From Hydrogenophaga taeniospiralis (GTDB taxonomy: Bacteria > Pseudomonadota > Gammaproteobacteria > Burkholderiales > Burkholderiaceae_C): a stretch of DNA of 64,000 nt. The notes below the pieces were generated by a model. The model was not told where the DNA came from and searched no databases. It worked only from the letters and a program-made list of their open reading frames with translations. The DNA lies in the NCBI RefSeq assembly GCF_020510445.1, contig NZ_JAHBAG010000001.1:5184501-5248500 (forward strand), in the 5' to 3' direction. The position numbers and the translations under genes are program-made. Positions 36,002 to 44,975 of the stretch are shown piece by piece (position 1 is the stretch's first letter; every line of letters begins with the position of its first letter).

Positions 36002-37204
36002 ATGTCAACCAACCGCGGTGTCGTGTACCTGGGCCAGGGCCACGTCGAGGTCCAGTCCATCCCTTTTCCCGAACTCCTGAACCCGATGGGACGCACCGCC
36101 CAGCACGGGGTGATCCTGAAGGTGCTCACCACCAACATCTGCGGCTCTGACCAGCACATGGTGCGCGGCCGGACCACCGCCCCGGCCGGTCTGGTGCTGG
36201 GCCACGAAATCACGGGCGAGGTGCTCGAAGTCGGGCGCGATGTCGAGACGCTGCAGCGCGGCGACATCGTGTCGGTGCCTTTCAACGTGGCCTGCGGGCG
36301 CTGCCGCACCTGCAAGGAACAGCACACCGGCGTCTGCCTGAGCGTCAACCCGTCGCGCGCGGGCGGCGCCTATGGCTATGTCGACATGGGTGGCTGGATC
36401 GGCGGCCAGGCCGAATACGTGATGGTGCCCTACGCGGACTTCAACCTGCTGAAGTTCCCCGATCGCGGACAGGCGGTCGAGAAGATCCGCGACCTGACCT
36501 GCCTGTCCGACATCCTGCCCACGGGCTACCACGGCGCCGTGACGGCCGGTGTCGGGACCGGCAGCACCGTGTACGTGGCCGGTGCCGGCCCCGTGGGCCT
36601 GGCGGCGGCGGCGTCGGCGCGGCTGCTGGGTGCGGCTGTCGTGATCATCGGGGACGTCAATCCCGCGCGCCTGGTCCATGCGCGCAAGGTCGGGTTCGAG
36701 ACGGTGGACCTGTCCCTGGATGCCAGCCTGGGGGAACAGATCGCCCAGATCCTGGGCACACCCGAGGTGGACTGCGCGATCGATGCCGTGGGCTTCGAGG
36801 CGCGTGGCCACGGTCATGCCGGGTCGCAGGAAGAGGCCCCTGCCACCGTGCTCAACGCACTGATGGAGGTCACGCGAGCCGCGGGCAAGATCGGCATTCC
36901 GGGCCTGTACGTCACGGAGGACCCGGGCGCCACCGATAAGGCGGCGAAACAAGGTTCACTGAGCATCCGCCTGGGCCTGGGCTGGGCCAAGTCGCACAGC
37001 TTCTTCACCGGCCAGACACCGGTCATGAAGTACAACCGCGCGCTGATGCAGGCGATTCTGTGGGACCGGATCCACATCGCCGACGTGGTGGGCGTCGAGG
37101 TGATTGCCCTCAAGGACGCACCCAGAGGCTATGCGGCCTTCGACGCCGGTGCGCCGAAGAAGTTCGTCATCGACCCCCACGACCAACTGAAGCTGGCCGC
37201 CTGA
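36002..37204 (+). CDS. fdhA: Glutathione-independent formaldehyde dehydrogenase
   Basis: 400 aa, zinc medium-chain dehydrogenase. Catalytic zinc Cys47 (NICGSDQH) and His68 (GHE); structural zinc Cys98, 101, 104, 112 (CGRCRTCKEQHTGVC); NAD motif VAGAGPVGLAAAASA. The insert around GHGHAGSQEEAPATVLNALM is typical of Pseudomonas putida FdhA-type enzymes that keep NAD tightly bound. Oxidises formaldehyde, released by GbcAB and DgcAB, to formate. Preceded by AGGAGA seven bases from ATG. In Pseudomonas, fdhA adjoins purU2 and sox genes; here it closes the opposite half of the locus. Confidence 0.93.
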   Translation: MSTNRGVVYLGQGHVEVQSIPFPELLNPMGRTAQHGVILKVLTTNICGSDQHMVRGRTTAPAGLVLGHEITGEVLEVGRDVETLQRGDIVSVPFNVACGRCRTCKEQHTGVCLSVNPSRAGGAYGYVDMGGWIGGQAEYVMVPYADFNLLKFPDRGQAVEKIRDLTCLSDILPTGYHGAVTAGVGTGSTVYVAGAGPVGLAAAASARLLGAAVVIIGDVNPARLVHARKVGFETVDLSLDASLGEQIAQILGTPEVDCAIDAVGFEARGHGHAGSQEEAPATVLNALMEVTRAAGKIGIPGLYVTEDPGATDKAAKQGSLSIRLGLGWAKSHSFFTGQTPVMKYNRALMQAILWDRIHIADVVGVEVIALKDAPRGYAAFDAGAPKKFVIDPHDQLKLAA

Positions 37205-37235
37205 CCCACGAACTGACGTGGTCCGCGTCAGGCCG

Positions 37236-37263
37236 CCCATCGCCGTTGTCCGACGGCGGTGGG
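37236..37263. terminator. Strong stem-loop after fdhA, possible terminator
   Basis: CCCATCGCCGT, loop TGTCCG, ACGGCGGTGGG: eleven pairs with one G-T. Directly followed by the palindrome GGGCAGCGCTGCCC (37261-37274). There is no T run, so an intrinsic terminator is uncertain. It lies between the convergent ends of fdhA and glmS. Confidence 0.4.
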
Positions 37264-37365
37264 CAGCGCTGCCCTGGCGACGGATGGGACGGGGACAGCT
37301 CCGCGGTGCCCTGACCCGGCACGCCGGACCGGTTGCGCAGGCGCGAGGGCGAGATGCCGAACCCG

Positions 37366-39228
37366 TCACTCCACCGTCACGCTCTTGGCCAGGTTCCTGG
37401 GCTTGTCCACGTCCGTGCCCTTGGCCAGTGCCGTGTGATACGCCAGCAATTGCAGCGGCACCACATGCAGGATGGGGGACAGCGCGCCGTAGTGCTCGGG
37501 CATGCGGATGACGTGGATGCCTTCGCTGCTGCCGATGCGGGTATCGGCGTCGGCCAGCACGTAGAGCACGCCACCGCGCGCGCGCACTTCCTGCATGTTG
37601 CTCTTGAGTTTTTCGAGCAGGGTGTCGTTGGGCGCCACGGTGACCACCGGCATGGCGCTGGTGACCAGGGCCAGCGGGCCGTGTTTGAGTTCACCGGCGG
37701 GGTAGGCCTCGGCGTGGATGTAGCTGATTTCCTTGAGCTTCAAGGCGCCTTCGAGCGCGATCGGGTAGTGCAGCCCACGGCCGAGGAACAGCGCGTTGTC
37801 CATGCGCGCGAAATCTTCGGCCCAGCTGATCACCTGCGGCTCCAGTGCCAGCACGGCCTGCAGCGCCACGGGCAGGTGGCGCATGGCCTTGAGGTGCTGG
37901 GCCTCCTGCTCGTCGCTCAGATGGCCGCGCACCTGGGCCAGCGCCAGCGTCAGCAGGAACAGGCCGGCGAGCTGCGTCGTGAACGCCTTGGTGGAGGCCA
38001 CGCCGATTTCAACCCCGGCGCGCGTGATGTAGGCCAGCTCACATTCGCGCACCATGGCGCTGGTGGCCACGTTGCAGATGGTCAGCGTGTGGCGCATGCC
38101 CAGGCCCTGGGCGTGGCGCAGCGCGGCCAGGGTGTCGGCGGTTTCGCCGCTCTGCGTGATGGTGACCACGAGCGTGCGCGGGTTGGGCACGCTCGTGCGG
38201 TAGCGGTATTCGCTGGCCACCTCCACCTGGGTGGGGATGCGCGCGATGTCTTCCAGCCAGTATTTGGCCGCACAGCCGCTGTAGTAGCTGGTGCCGCAGG
38301 CGAGGATGAGCACGTTGTCGATGTCCTTGAACACGCGGTAGGCGCCATCACCGAACAGCTCGGGCGTGATGCCCTCGACGCCTTCGAGCGTGTCGCCGAT
38401 GGCGCGCGGCTGCTCGAAGATCTCCTTTTGCATGTAGTGGCGGTAGGGGCCGAGCTCGGCCGCGCCGCTGTGCGCGTGCACGGTCTTCACCGGGCGCTGG
38501 GCCACGTCGAAACTGCGGCCCTGGGCATCGGTCACCCAGTAGCGGCCGAGCTGCAGGTCCACCAGATCGCCCTCTTCGAGGTAGACGATCTGGTCGGTCA
38601 CGCCGGCCAGCGCCATGGCGTCGCTGGCCAGGAAATGCTCCTGGCCACCGTCGCCCACACCCAGCACCAGCGGCGAGCCGGCGCGCGCGCCCACCACGCG
38701 GTGCGGTTCGTCCTTGTGGAACACCGCCAGCGCATAGGCGCCGTGCAGTTGCACCACCGCCGCCTGCAACGCGGCAAACACGTCACCCTCGTAGAGCGAG
38801 TCGATCAGGTGGGCAATGACTTCGGTGTCGGTCTGGCTCTCGAACACATAGCCTTTGGCCTGCAGGGCGGCGCGCAGTTCGTCGTGGTTTTCGATGATGC
38901 CGTTGTGCACCAGGGCGACGTGGCCGGCCGTGCCGTTGGCGGAGGTGTTGGCCGGCCCGTGGCTGAAGTGCGGGTGGGCGTTGTGCACGACGGGCGCGCC
39001 GTGGGTGGCCCAGCGCGTGTGGGCGATGCCGGTGCCGCTGGCGATGCCCTCGGCCTTTACCTGCTCCGCGAGCTCCGCCACACGCGCCGTGCTGCGCGCG
39101 CGCCGCAGACCATCGGAATAGACCGCCACACCGCAGGAGTCGTAGCCGCGGTACTCCAGCCGCTGCAAACCCTGAACCAACACGGGCACGATGTCACGCC
39201 CGGAAACCCCTGCCACGATGCCGCACAT
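37366..39228 (-). CDS. glmS: Glutamine-fructose-6-phosphate aminotransferase (isomerizing)
   Basis: 620 aa. Starts [10 protein letters not shown], exposing the catalytic Cys of the N-terminal glutamine amidotransferase domain. Two SIS sugar-phosphate isomerase domains follow ([34 protein letters not shown]), and it ends LAKSVTVE. Makes glucosamine-6-phosphate for peptidoglycan and LPS. Divergent from an Lrp-type gene; the upstream region lacks any glmS ribozyme. Confidence 0.96.
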   Translation of the reverse strand: MCGIVAGVSGRDIVPVLVQGLQRLEYRGYDSCGVAVYSDGLRRARSTARVAELAEQVKAEGIASGTGIAHTRWATHGAPVVHNAHPHFSHGPANTSANGTAGHVALVHNGIIENHDELRAALQAKGYVFESQTDTEVIAHLIDSLYEGDVFAALQAAVVQLHGAYALAVFHKDEPHRVVGARAGSPLVLGVGDGGQEHFLASDAMALAGVTDQIVYLEEGDLVDLQLGRYWVTDAQGRSFDVAQRPVKTVHAHSGAAELGPYRHYMQKEIFEQPRAIGDTLEGVEGITPELFGDGAYRVFKDIDNVLILACGTSYYSGCAAKYWLEDIARIPTQVEVASEYRYRTSVPNPRTLVVTITQSGETADTLAALRHAQGLGMRHTLTICNVATSAMVRECELAYITRAGVEIGVASTKAFTTQLAGLFLLTLALAQVRGHLSDEQEAQHLKAMRHLPVALQAVLALEPQVISWAEDFARMDNALFLGRGLHYPIALEGALKLKEISYIHAEAYPAGELKHGPLALVTSAMPVVTVAPNDTLLEKLKSNMQEVRARGGVLYVLADADTRIGSSEGIHVIRMPEHYGALSPILHVVPLQLLAYHTALAKGTDVDKPRNLAKSVTVE

Positions 39229-39373
39229 ACCGCGCTCCTTGAGAAATCGATGCTGTGCATGCTATACAGCCAAAGAAGAAATTTCAGGCTATTTTTTTAA
39301 TTTCAATGACCGATAATTTCATACAAAGACGACTATGGTTTTTTATTCCATAAAGTTACTTAAATCAAAATAA
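39229..39373. promoter_or_regulatory. AT-rich divergent promoter region glmS / Lrp-type gene
   Basis: 145 bp, strikingly AT-rich against its neighbours. It contains three direct AATTTCA repeats (39280-39286, 39299-39305, 39315-39321) and an inverted TATGG/CCATA pair around 39334-39352. Such AT-rich repeated sites are usual for Lrp/AsnC binding. TATAGC-like -10 boxes are possible in both directions, but none is clear enough to fix. Confidence 0.5.
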
Positions 39374-39874
39374 ATGAACATAGACGACGCCGATCTTCGC
39401 CTGCTCGATCTGCTGCAAACCGACGCCTCCCGCAGCAACCAGGCCCTGGCCGAGCTGGCCCACCTCTCACCGCCCACCAGCCTGCGGCGCATCAAGCGCC
39501 TGCGCGACCTGGGCCTGATCGAGCGCCAGGTGGCCCTGCTCAGCGCCGACCGGCTCGCTCCGCTGGTGGGCCATGGTCTGACGGCCCTGCTTGAGATCAC
39601 ACTGGAACGCCAGGGCGCCGAACAGCTGGACGCCTTCGAGGCGCGCGCCGTGGCCGAAGCGGCGGTGCAGCAGTGTTACCGCGTCAGCCCCGGCCCCGAC
39701 TTCATGCTGGTGGTGCACGTGCCGGACATGCCGGCCTACCTTGCGCTGGCGCAACGCCTGTTCACCAGCGATGCCAACGTGCGCAACGTCAAGAGCTTTT
39801 TCAGCATCAAGCGGGCCAAATTCGAGCCGCGCCTGGCGCTGCAGCCCGTCGGCGAGGCCGTCATCGCGCGGTAA
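39374..39874 (+). CDS. Lrp/AsnC-family transcriptional regulator
   Basis: 166 aa. N-terminal helix-turn-helix (DDADLRLLDLLQTDASRSNQ, LAELAHLSPPTSLRRIKRLR) and C-terminal RAM/ligand domain ending VRNVKSFFSIKRAKFEPRLA. Expected to sense an amino acid and control itself or neighbours. A target cannot be named; glmS is divergent across the AT-rich region. Confidence 0.9.
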   Translation: MNIDDADLRLLDLLQTDASRSNQALAELAHLSPPTSLRRIKRLRDLGLIERQVALLSADRLAPLVGHGLTALLEITLERQGAEQLDAFEARAVAEAAVQQCYRVSPGPDFMLVVHVPDMPAYLALAQRLFTSDANVRNVKSFFSIKRAKFEPRLALQPVGEAVIAR

Positions 39875-39970
39875 CAAAGCGTTAGAACGGCCAAAAACCG
39901 GTTACAGGCTCCTAGAATCCGACCACAAAAATCAGCAACTGGCTGGAATCAGCAACAAACTGGAGGTTGA

Positions 39971-40666
39971 ATGTTTGCCCTGTGGATCGCTCTCATGGTG
40001 GTGCTGGCTCTGGCCGCGCTGGGTGGCTGGCTCTACTACCGCCGCAATACCGAGAAAGGCTCGGGACGCGATGACCGCTACACCCCCGAGCGCGTGCTCA
40101 CGCCCGAGCAGGTGCAGATGCTGGACTATTTGCACGACACCTTCCCCGGCCACGTGGTGCTGCCCAACCTGCCGCTCAAGGACATGCTCTCGGTCCGGCG
40201 TGCCGCCGACCACAAGAACGCCCAGGAGCGACTGAGGACCCAGAAGGTGGATTTCGTGGTGTGCGGCGAAGACGGTCGCCCCCAGTTTGCGTTCGACATC
40301 GAGCAGTTCCACCTGAGCAACGCCAAGGCCAAGGAGCATCAGGTGAAGATCAAGAACCGCATCCTCAAGACCGCCGGCGTGCGTTTTCTGTTGCTCAAGA
40401 ACAGCATCCACCGCATGCCCTCACCGGCCGATTTCCGCACCCAGCTCAACCTGGCGGCGCTGCCCCAGCCCAAACCCAAGGAAGAAGTCGAAACTCCCCA
40501 GCAACAGCTGGAATCCCGGATCTCGGAGTTCGACCAGCTGCACCCGGTCACCAGCTTCCGGGACTCCGAGGTGATGGGGCTGAGCGGGCTGATGAACCTG
40601 GGCGAAGACGAGATCGAACGCCAGAACCGGCAGCGCCCGCCTGCGCAGCGCTCCCGGCCGCACTGA
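39971..40666 (+). CDS. DUF2726 domain protein with N-terminal membrane anchor
   Basis: 231 aa. One N-terminal membrane helix (FALWIALMVVLALAALGGWL) is followed by a DUF2726 domain (about 40-150), recognisable by DFVVCGEDGRPQFAFDIEQF and IKNRILKTAGVRFLLLKNS, which resembles a nuclease-like fold with possible active-site Asp and Gln. The C-terminal 60 residues are polar and basic. Function unknown. Preceded by GGAGG at a good distance from ATG 39971. Convergent with glmU. Confidence 0.82.
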   Translation: MFALWIALMVVLALAALGGWLYYRRNTEKGSGRDDRYTPERVLTPEQVQMLDYLHDTFPGHVVLPNLPLKDMLSVRRAADHKNAQERLRTQKVDFVVCGEDGRPQFAFDIEQFHLSNAKAKEHQVKIKNRILKTAGVRFLLLKNSIHRMPSPADFRTQLNLAALPQPKPKEEVETPQQQLESRISEFDQLHPVTSFRDSEVMGLSGLMNLGEDEIERQNRQRPPAQRSRPH

Positions 40667-40687
40667 CCCGGATCGCAGGGCCGGTTC

Positions 40688-42091
40688 TCAGCCCTTGTTC
40701 TTGCTGGGCCGCTGCCAGTTCGGCAGGCTGACCTGCTTGCCACGCGCCACCGACAGCGCGCCCGGCGGCGTGCTCTTGGTGATGGTGGAGCCTCCACCCA
40801 CCGTGCCACCGGCGCCCAGGGTGACCGGCGCCACCAGCACGCAGTTGCTGCCCACGTGCACGTCGGCCTCGATCACGGTGCGGTGCTTGTTGGCGCCGTC
40901 GTAGTTGGCCGTGATGCTGCCCGCGCCGTAGTTCACCCGCTCGCCCACCGTGGCGTCGCCCAGGTAGGCCAGGTGGTTGGCCTTGGCGCCGTCGGCGAGG
41001 GTGGAGTTCTTCACCTCCACGAAGTTGCCGATGTGCACCTCGGACCCGAGCACCGCGCCCGGACGCAGGCGCGCGAACGGCCCCACCAACGATCCGCGGC
41101 CGACCGTGACGCCGAGTTTTTCGCCGTCGATGTGGGTGAACGGGTGGATCACCGCGCCCGCCTCGATGACCGCGTTGGCGATCACGCAGTTCGCACCGAT
41201 GCGCACCCCCGCGCCCAGCGCCACGCGGCCTTCAAACACGCAGTTGACGTCGATCTCCACGTCCTGGCCGCACAGCAGTTCGCCGCGCACGTCCAGCCGC
41301 GCCGGGTCGGCCAGGCGGGTGCCCTGCTCCATCAGCGCCTCGGCCACGCGCCGCTGGTAGGCCCGCTCCAGCTGCGCGAGCTGCTGCGGGCTGTTGACGC
41401 CGGCCACCTCGACCGCGTCCCGCGTGGTGATGGCTCGCACCGACATGCCCTGCGCCACCGCGTGTTTGACCACGTCGGTCAGGTAGTACTCGCGCTGGCT
41501 GTTGTCGTTGGACAGGCAGGCCAGCAGCGGCTTGAGCAGCTCGGCCGGCGCAGCCATGACACCGCTGTACCACTCGGTGATGCTCCGCTGCGCCGCATCG
41601 GCATCCTTGGCTTCGACGATGGCCACCACCGAACGGTCCGCGTCGGTATCGCGCACGATCCGCCCGTAACCACCCGCGTCTTCGCCCGTGTCCACGCTGA
41701 GCAGGGCCAGGTGCTGGCCGGCGCAGGCTTTCAGCAGGGCCGCCAGCGTGGCGCGCCCGATCAGGGGCACGTCGCCGTTGAGGATCAGCACGACCCCGTC
41801 GTCCGCCAGCACCGGCACAGCCTGCTGCACCGCGTGGCCGGTGCCCAGCTGCGGCTCCTGGCGCACGAAACGCAGCGCCATGGCCTCGGGCGCGCGCAAA
41901 GCGGCCTCCACCGCATCGGCCCCATGCCCGGTGATCACCACCACCGAACGCGCCGACATCCGGGCCGCCGTGTCAATCACATGCTGGGCCAGTGCACGCC
42001 CGCCCAATCGGTGCAACACTTTGGGCCGCAGGCTCTTCATGCGCGTGCCCTTGCCCGCCGCCATCACCACCACATCCACTGGGAAAGTCAT
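40688..42091 (-). CDS. glmU: Bifunctional N-acetylglucosamine-1-P uridyltransferase / glucosamine-1-P acetyltransferase
   Basis: 467 aa. The N-terminal nucleotidyltransferase carries VVVMAAGKGTRMKSLRPKVL, QLGTGHAVQQAVP and LNGDVPLI. The C-terminal left-handed beta-helix acetyltransferase has HIGNFVEVKNSTLADGAKAN, HLAYLGDATVGERVNYGAGS and ITANYDGANKHRT. Makes UDP-GlcNAc, the step after GlmS/GlmM. ATG 42091 (MTFPVDVVVMAAG) chosen; the frame is open upstream but lacks similarity and would overlap the divergent lipoprotein gene. Confidence 0.96.
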   Translation of the reverse strand: MTFPVDVVVMAAGKGTRMKSLRPKVLHRLGGRALAQHVIDTAARMSARSVVVITGHGADAVEAALRAPEAMALRFVRQEPQLGTGHAVQQAVPVLADDGVVLILNGDVPLIGRATLAALLKACAGQHLALLSVDTGEDAGGYGRIVRDTDADRSVVAIVEAKDADAAQRSITEWYSGVMAAPAELLKPLLACLSNDNSQREYYLTDVVKHAVAQGMSVRAITTRDAVEVAGVNSPQQLAQLERAYQRRVAEALMEQGTRLADPARLDVRGELLCGQDVEIDVNCVFEGRVALGAGVRIGANCVIANAVIEAGAVIHPFTHIDGEKLGVTVGRGSLVGPFARLRPGAVLGSEVHIGNFVEVKNSTLADGAKANHLAYLGDATVGERVNYGAGSITANYDGANKHRTVIEADVHVGSNCVLVAPVTLGAGGTVGGGSTITKSTPPGALSVARGKQVSLPNWQRPSKNKG

Positions 42092-42125
42092 GAACACCTT
42101 TGCTGGGGCCGCGCCGGGCCACGGA

Positions 42126-43073
42126 ATGAATCTGGGACAAAACCTGCCGCGGATTATCTCCCGCCGCTCGTTGCGCCATGGTGTGCTGGCCCTCGCGCTG
42201 GCCCTGCTCACGCTCCTGCTGGGCGCCTGCAGCGCGACCCGTCTGGCCTACAACCAGGCGCCCAATCTGGTGTACTGGTGGATCGATGGCTACACCGACC
42301 TGAACGACCCGCAGTCGGTCCAGCTGCGCCGCGACATCGACGATTTTTTCGCCTGGCACCGCAGCACCGAGCTGCCCATCTACACCGGCATGCTGCTGCA
42401 GTGGCAACAGCTGGCGGCGAAAGACAGCACCGCCCAGATCACCTGCATCCAGTTCGAGCGCTTGCGCAGCAGCTACCTGCGGCTGATCGACCGCAGCCTG
42501 GAACCCCTGGCCCGGCTGGCCCTGCAGCTCACGCCCGATCAGCTGCAACACATGGAGCGGCACTACGCCAAGAGCAACCAGGTCTTTGAAAAGGACTATC
42601 TGCGCGGCAGCCCCGAGCAGCGCCTGGACCGGCTGCTGGACAAGGCGATCAGCCGCTACGAGACGCTGTACGGCACGCTCAACGACGCGCAGATCACCCT
42701 GCTCACCAACCGGTTGCGCCAGTCGGCATTCGATCCCCAGCGCGTCCACGCCGAACGCCTGCGGCGCCAGAGCGATCTGCTGCAGACGCTGCGCGGCCTG
42801 CTTGGCCACACGGGCGGCAACAACGGCAGCAGCAGCGCCACGACGCCCCCGGCGACCCATGCCGCCGCCGTGGTGGCCCTGCGCGCCTGGCACGACCGCG
42901 TGATGCGCGCGCCCGTGCCCGGCTTTCACGCCTACAGCGAAAGCCTGGTGCGCGAGGGCTGCGAGCAGTTCGCCGCCCTGCACAACAGCACCAGCCCGGA
43001 GCAGCGCACCCACGCCGTCGACGTGCTCAAGGGCTACGAGCAAGACCTGCGCGCGCTGATGGCCGCGCACTGA
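42126..43073 (+). CDS. DUF6279 family lipoprotein
   Basis: 315 aa. A lipoprotein signal is visible (LALALALLTLLLGAC, lipobox LGAC near residue 35), then SATRLAYNQAPNLVYWWIDG, the hallmark of this proteobacterial family, and a helical body. Function unknown; envelope-attached. The start is uncertain: ATG 42126 is only 34 bp from the divergent glmU start. In-frame TTG 42171 would give a shorter signal peptide. Confidence 0.82.
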   Translation: MNLGQNLPRIISRRSLRHGVLALALALLTLLLGACSATRLAYNQAPNLVYWWIDGYTDLNDPQSVQLRRDIDDFFAWHRSTELPIYTGMLLQWQQLAAKDSTAQITCIQFERLRSSYLRLIDRSLEPLARLALQLTPDQLQHMERHYAKSNQVFEKDYLRGSPEQRLDRLLDKAISRYETLYGTLNDAQITLLTNRLRQSAFDPQRVHAERLRRQSDLLQTLRGLLGHTGGNNGSSSATTPPATHAAAVVALRAWHDRVMRAPVPGFHAYSESLVREGCEQFAALHNSTSPEQRTHAVDVLKGYEQDLRALMAAH

Positions 43074-43188
43074 GCACCCGCCCACGCACCCGGCCGGGGC
43101 ACCACAACCGGGCTGCCGCACACGCATCGCTGGTGCATGTGGCGCCGCCGCTTCGGTCTTTTGCACAAGACTGGTGCACATATCTTGC

Positions 43189-43203
43189 ATACAAGACTTG
43201 TAT
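43189..43203. promoter_or_regulatory. Candidate GntR operator
   Basis: ATACAAGACTTGTAT, a perfect 7-1-7 palindrome 31 bp upstream of the GntR gene. A second inverted pair TGCAC/GTGCA flanks it at 43162-43178. Size and form suit a FadR-subfamily GntR dimer, so autoregulation is likely. Confidence 0.6.
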
Positions 43204-43234
43204 GACATGGCACGGAATTCGCATATAAAGCGGC

Positions 43235-44005
43235 ATGGTGAATTCCACAGTCATTGCCCAGCGCATCGTCGAAGCCATCCTCGCGCAGCGGCTCGCGCCG
43301 GGTGCGCGCCTGGGTGAACAGAACCTGTCCATCCTGTTCGACTGCAGCCGCACCCTGGTGCGCGAGGCCCTCATGCGGCTGGCCGCGCGCGGCATCGTCA
43401 CCGTGAGTTCGCGCCGCGGCTGGTACGTGGTGCAGCCCTCGCACGACGAAGCGCGCGAAGCCTTCGAGGCGCGCCGCGTGATCGAGATGGGCCTGATCCG
43501 CCAGGCCGGCCCGATGGACAAGGCCGCGCTGCAGCGCCTGCGCCAGCACCTCAAGCAGGAAAAGGCCGCCCTCAAGGGCAGCGATGTGGGCCAGCGCAGC
43601 TACCTGCTGGGCGACTTCCATGTCTGCCTGGCCGAATGCCTGGGCAACCAGTTGCTGGCCGACACGCTGCGCGACTTCACCGCCCGCACCACGCTCATCG
43701 CCATGCTCTACCAGTCCACGCACGACGCGGTGCAGTCCTGCCAGGACCACGTGGACATCGTCGAGGCGCTGGAGCGCGGCGACACCGAACACGCCGAGCG
43801 CCTGATGCAGGCGCACATCGGCCAGGTGCAGGCCGCCCTGCGGCTGAACGCGCCCAACGACCCCCTGGCCAACCTGCGCGAAGCCCTGGCGCCGCTGCAC
43901 GAGGCCACCCCCGGCAACCCGCCCGGTGCCGCCAAAAAGACCGGCCGCCGCTCCCGCAAACCCACCCCTCCCGCCCCCGAAACCTACCTAGGAGCCTTGC
44001 TGTGA
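43235..44005 (+). CDS. GntR-family regulator (FadR/FCD subfamily)
   Basis: 256 aa. N-terminal winged helix (LAPGARLGEQNLSILFDCSR, TLVREALMRLAARGIVTVSS) and C-terminal FCD ligand domain with metal-type residues (RRVIEMGLIRQAGPMD, GDFHVCLAECLGNQLL, DHVDIVEALERGD). The C-terminal tail is Lys/Arg/Pro-rich. It overlaps the following binding-protein gene by 4 bp, so it probably controls this transporter in response to the imported amino or organic acid. Confidence 0.9.
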   Translation: MVNSTVIAQRIVEAILAQRLAPGARLGEQNLSILFDCSRTLVREALMRLAARGIVTVSSRRGWYVVQPSHDEAREAFEARRVIEMGLIRQAGPMDKAALQRLRQHLKQEKAALKGSDVGQRSYLLGDFHVCLAECLGNQLLADTLRDFTARTTLIAMLYQSTHDAVQSCQDHVDIVEALERGDTEHAERLMQAHIGQVQAALRLNAPNDPLANLREALAPLHEATPGNPPGAAKKTGRRSRKPTPPAPETYLGALL

Positions 44006-44796
44006 AATTCACCAAACGCCTGTTTCTCGCCACCGCCGTCGCGCTCGCCGCCTTCGCCAGCCTGGGCGCCGCCCAGGCCCAGACCGCGCTCGATGACGTG
44101 ATGAAGGCCAAGACGATCAAAATCGCCATCCCCACCGACTTCCCGCCCTACGGTTTCGTCGGCACCGACCTGCAGCCCCAAGGCCTGGACATCGACACCG
44201 CCAAGCTGATCGCCACCAAGCTCGGCGTGAAGCTGGAGCTGGTGCCCGTGACCAGCGCCAACCGCATCCCCTACCTGCAGACCAAGAAGGCCGACCTGGT
44301 CATCTCCACCCTGGGCAAGAACCCCGAGCGCTCGGCCGTGATCGACTTCACCGTCGCCTACTCGCCCTTCTTCCAGGCCGTGTTCGCGTCGAAGTCGCTC
44401 ACGGTCGCCAGCTTTGCCGACCTCGCCGGCAAGTCCATCGGCGTGACCCGCGGCGCCATCGAAGACCAGGAACTCACCAAACTCGCGCCCGCCGGGACCG
44501 ACGTGAAGCGCTTCGAAGACAACAACGCCACCGTCTCGGCCTTCGTCTCGGGCCAGACCCAGTTGATCGCCACCGGCGCTTCGGTGGCCGGCAACATGAT
44601 GGCGCGCAACCCGCAGTTGGGCGCCGAATACAAGCTGCTGCTGAAAGACAGCCCCAACTTCATCGGCGTGGCCAAGGGCGAGGATGCGCTGCGCCTGAAG
44701 GTGAACGACATCATCATCGCGGCCAAGAAGTCGGGCGAGATCGACGCCCTGGCCAAGAAGTGGCTGGGCCGCCCGGCGGGCACCCTCCCTGAGTGA
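44002..44796 (+). CDS. Polar amino-acid ABC transporter substrate-binding protein (family 3)
   Basis: 264 aa. GTG start at 44002 inside the GTGA overlap with the GntR stop, preceded by AGGAG. Sec signal ends near AQA-QT (residue 26). Family 3 features: IKIAIPTDFPPYGFVG, GLDIDTAKLIATKLGVKLEL, DLVISTLGKNPERSAVIDFT. The ligand is probably a polar amino acid or opine; Arg/Asp anchor residues are present, but I cannot name it. Confidence 0.9.
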   Translation: MKFTKRLFLATAVALAAFASLGAAQAQTALDDVMKAKTIKIAIPTDFPPYGFVGTDLQPQGLDIDTAKLIATKLGVKLELVPVTSANRIPYLQTKKADLVISTLGKNPERSAVIDFTVAYSPFFQAVFASKSLTVASFADLAGKSIGVTRGAIEDQELTKLAPAGTDVKRFEDNNATVSAFVSGQTQLIATGASVAGNMMARNPQLGAEYKLLLKDSPNFIGVAKGEDALRLKVNDIIIAAKKSGEIDALAKKWLGRPAGTLPE

Positions 44797-44975
44797 AACA
44801 AGCCCCCTTGCGTTCCCACCCCTTTGGGGTGGCCCCGGGGCTCCACCGCTGCGCGGGTCGCTGCCCCAGGAACGGGAAGGGCCCCGGTCCTTGCCGGGTC
44901 CGGGGGCTGATTCGCCTTGGGGCGGCCCGGCGGCGCATCGATCTTCGCACCCCCTGACGCATTGAGGGAACCCGC
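44797..44975 (+). repeat. GC-rich hairpin spacer between binding-protein and permease genes
   Basis: 179 bp, no gene. Contains the stem CCACCCC-TTT-GGGGTGG (44816-44832) and a longer GC-rich imperfect stem around 44876-44910. Such hairpins after a binding-protein gene often reduce read-through into permease genes, giving more binding protein. Some blocks resemble the dispersed repeat family. Confidence 0.5.

Noticed and set aside
39229..39373. glmS ribozyme or small-RNA control site
   Set aside because: No ribozyme-like core; betaproteobacterial glmS normally lacks it, and the region is a short AT-rich promoter.
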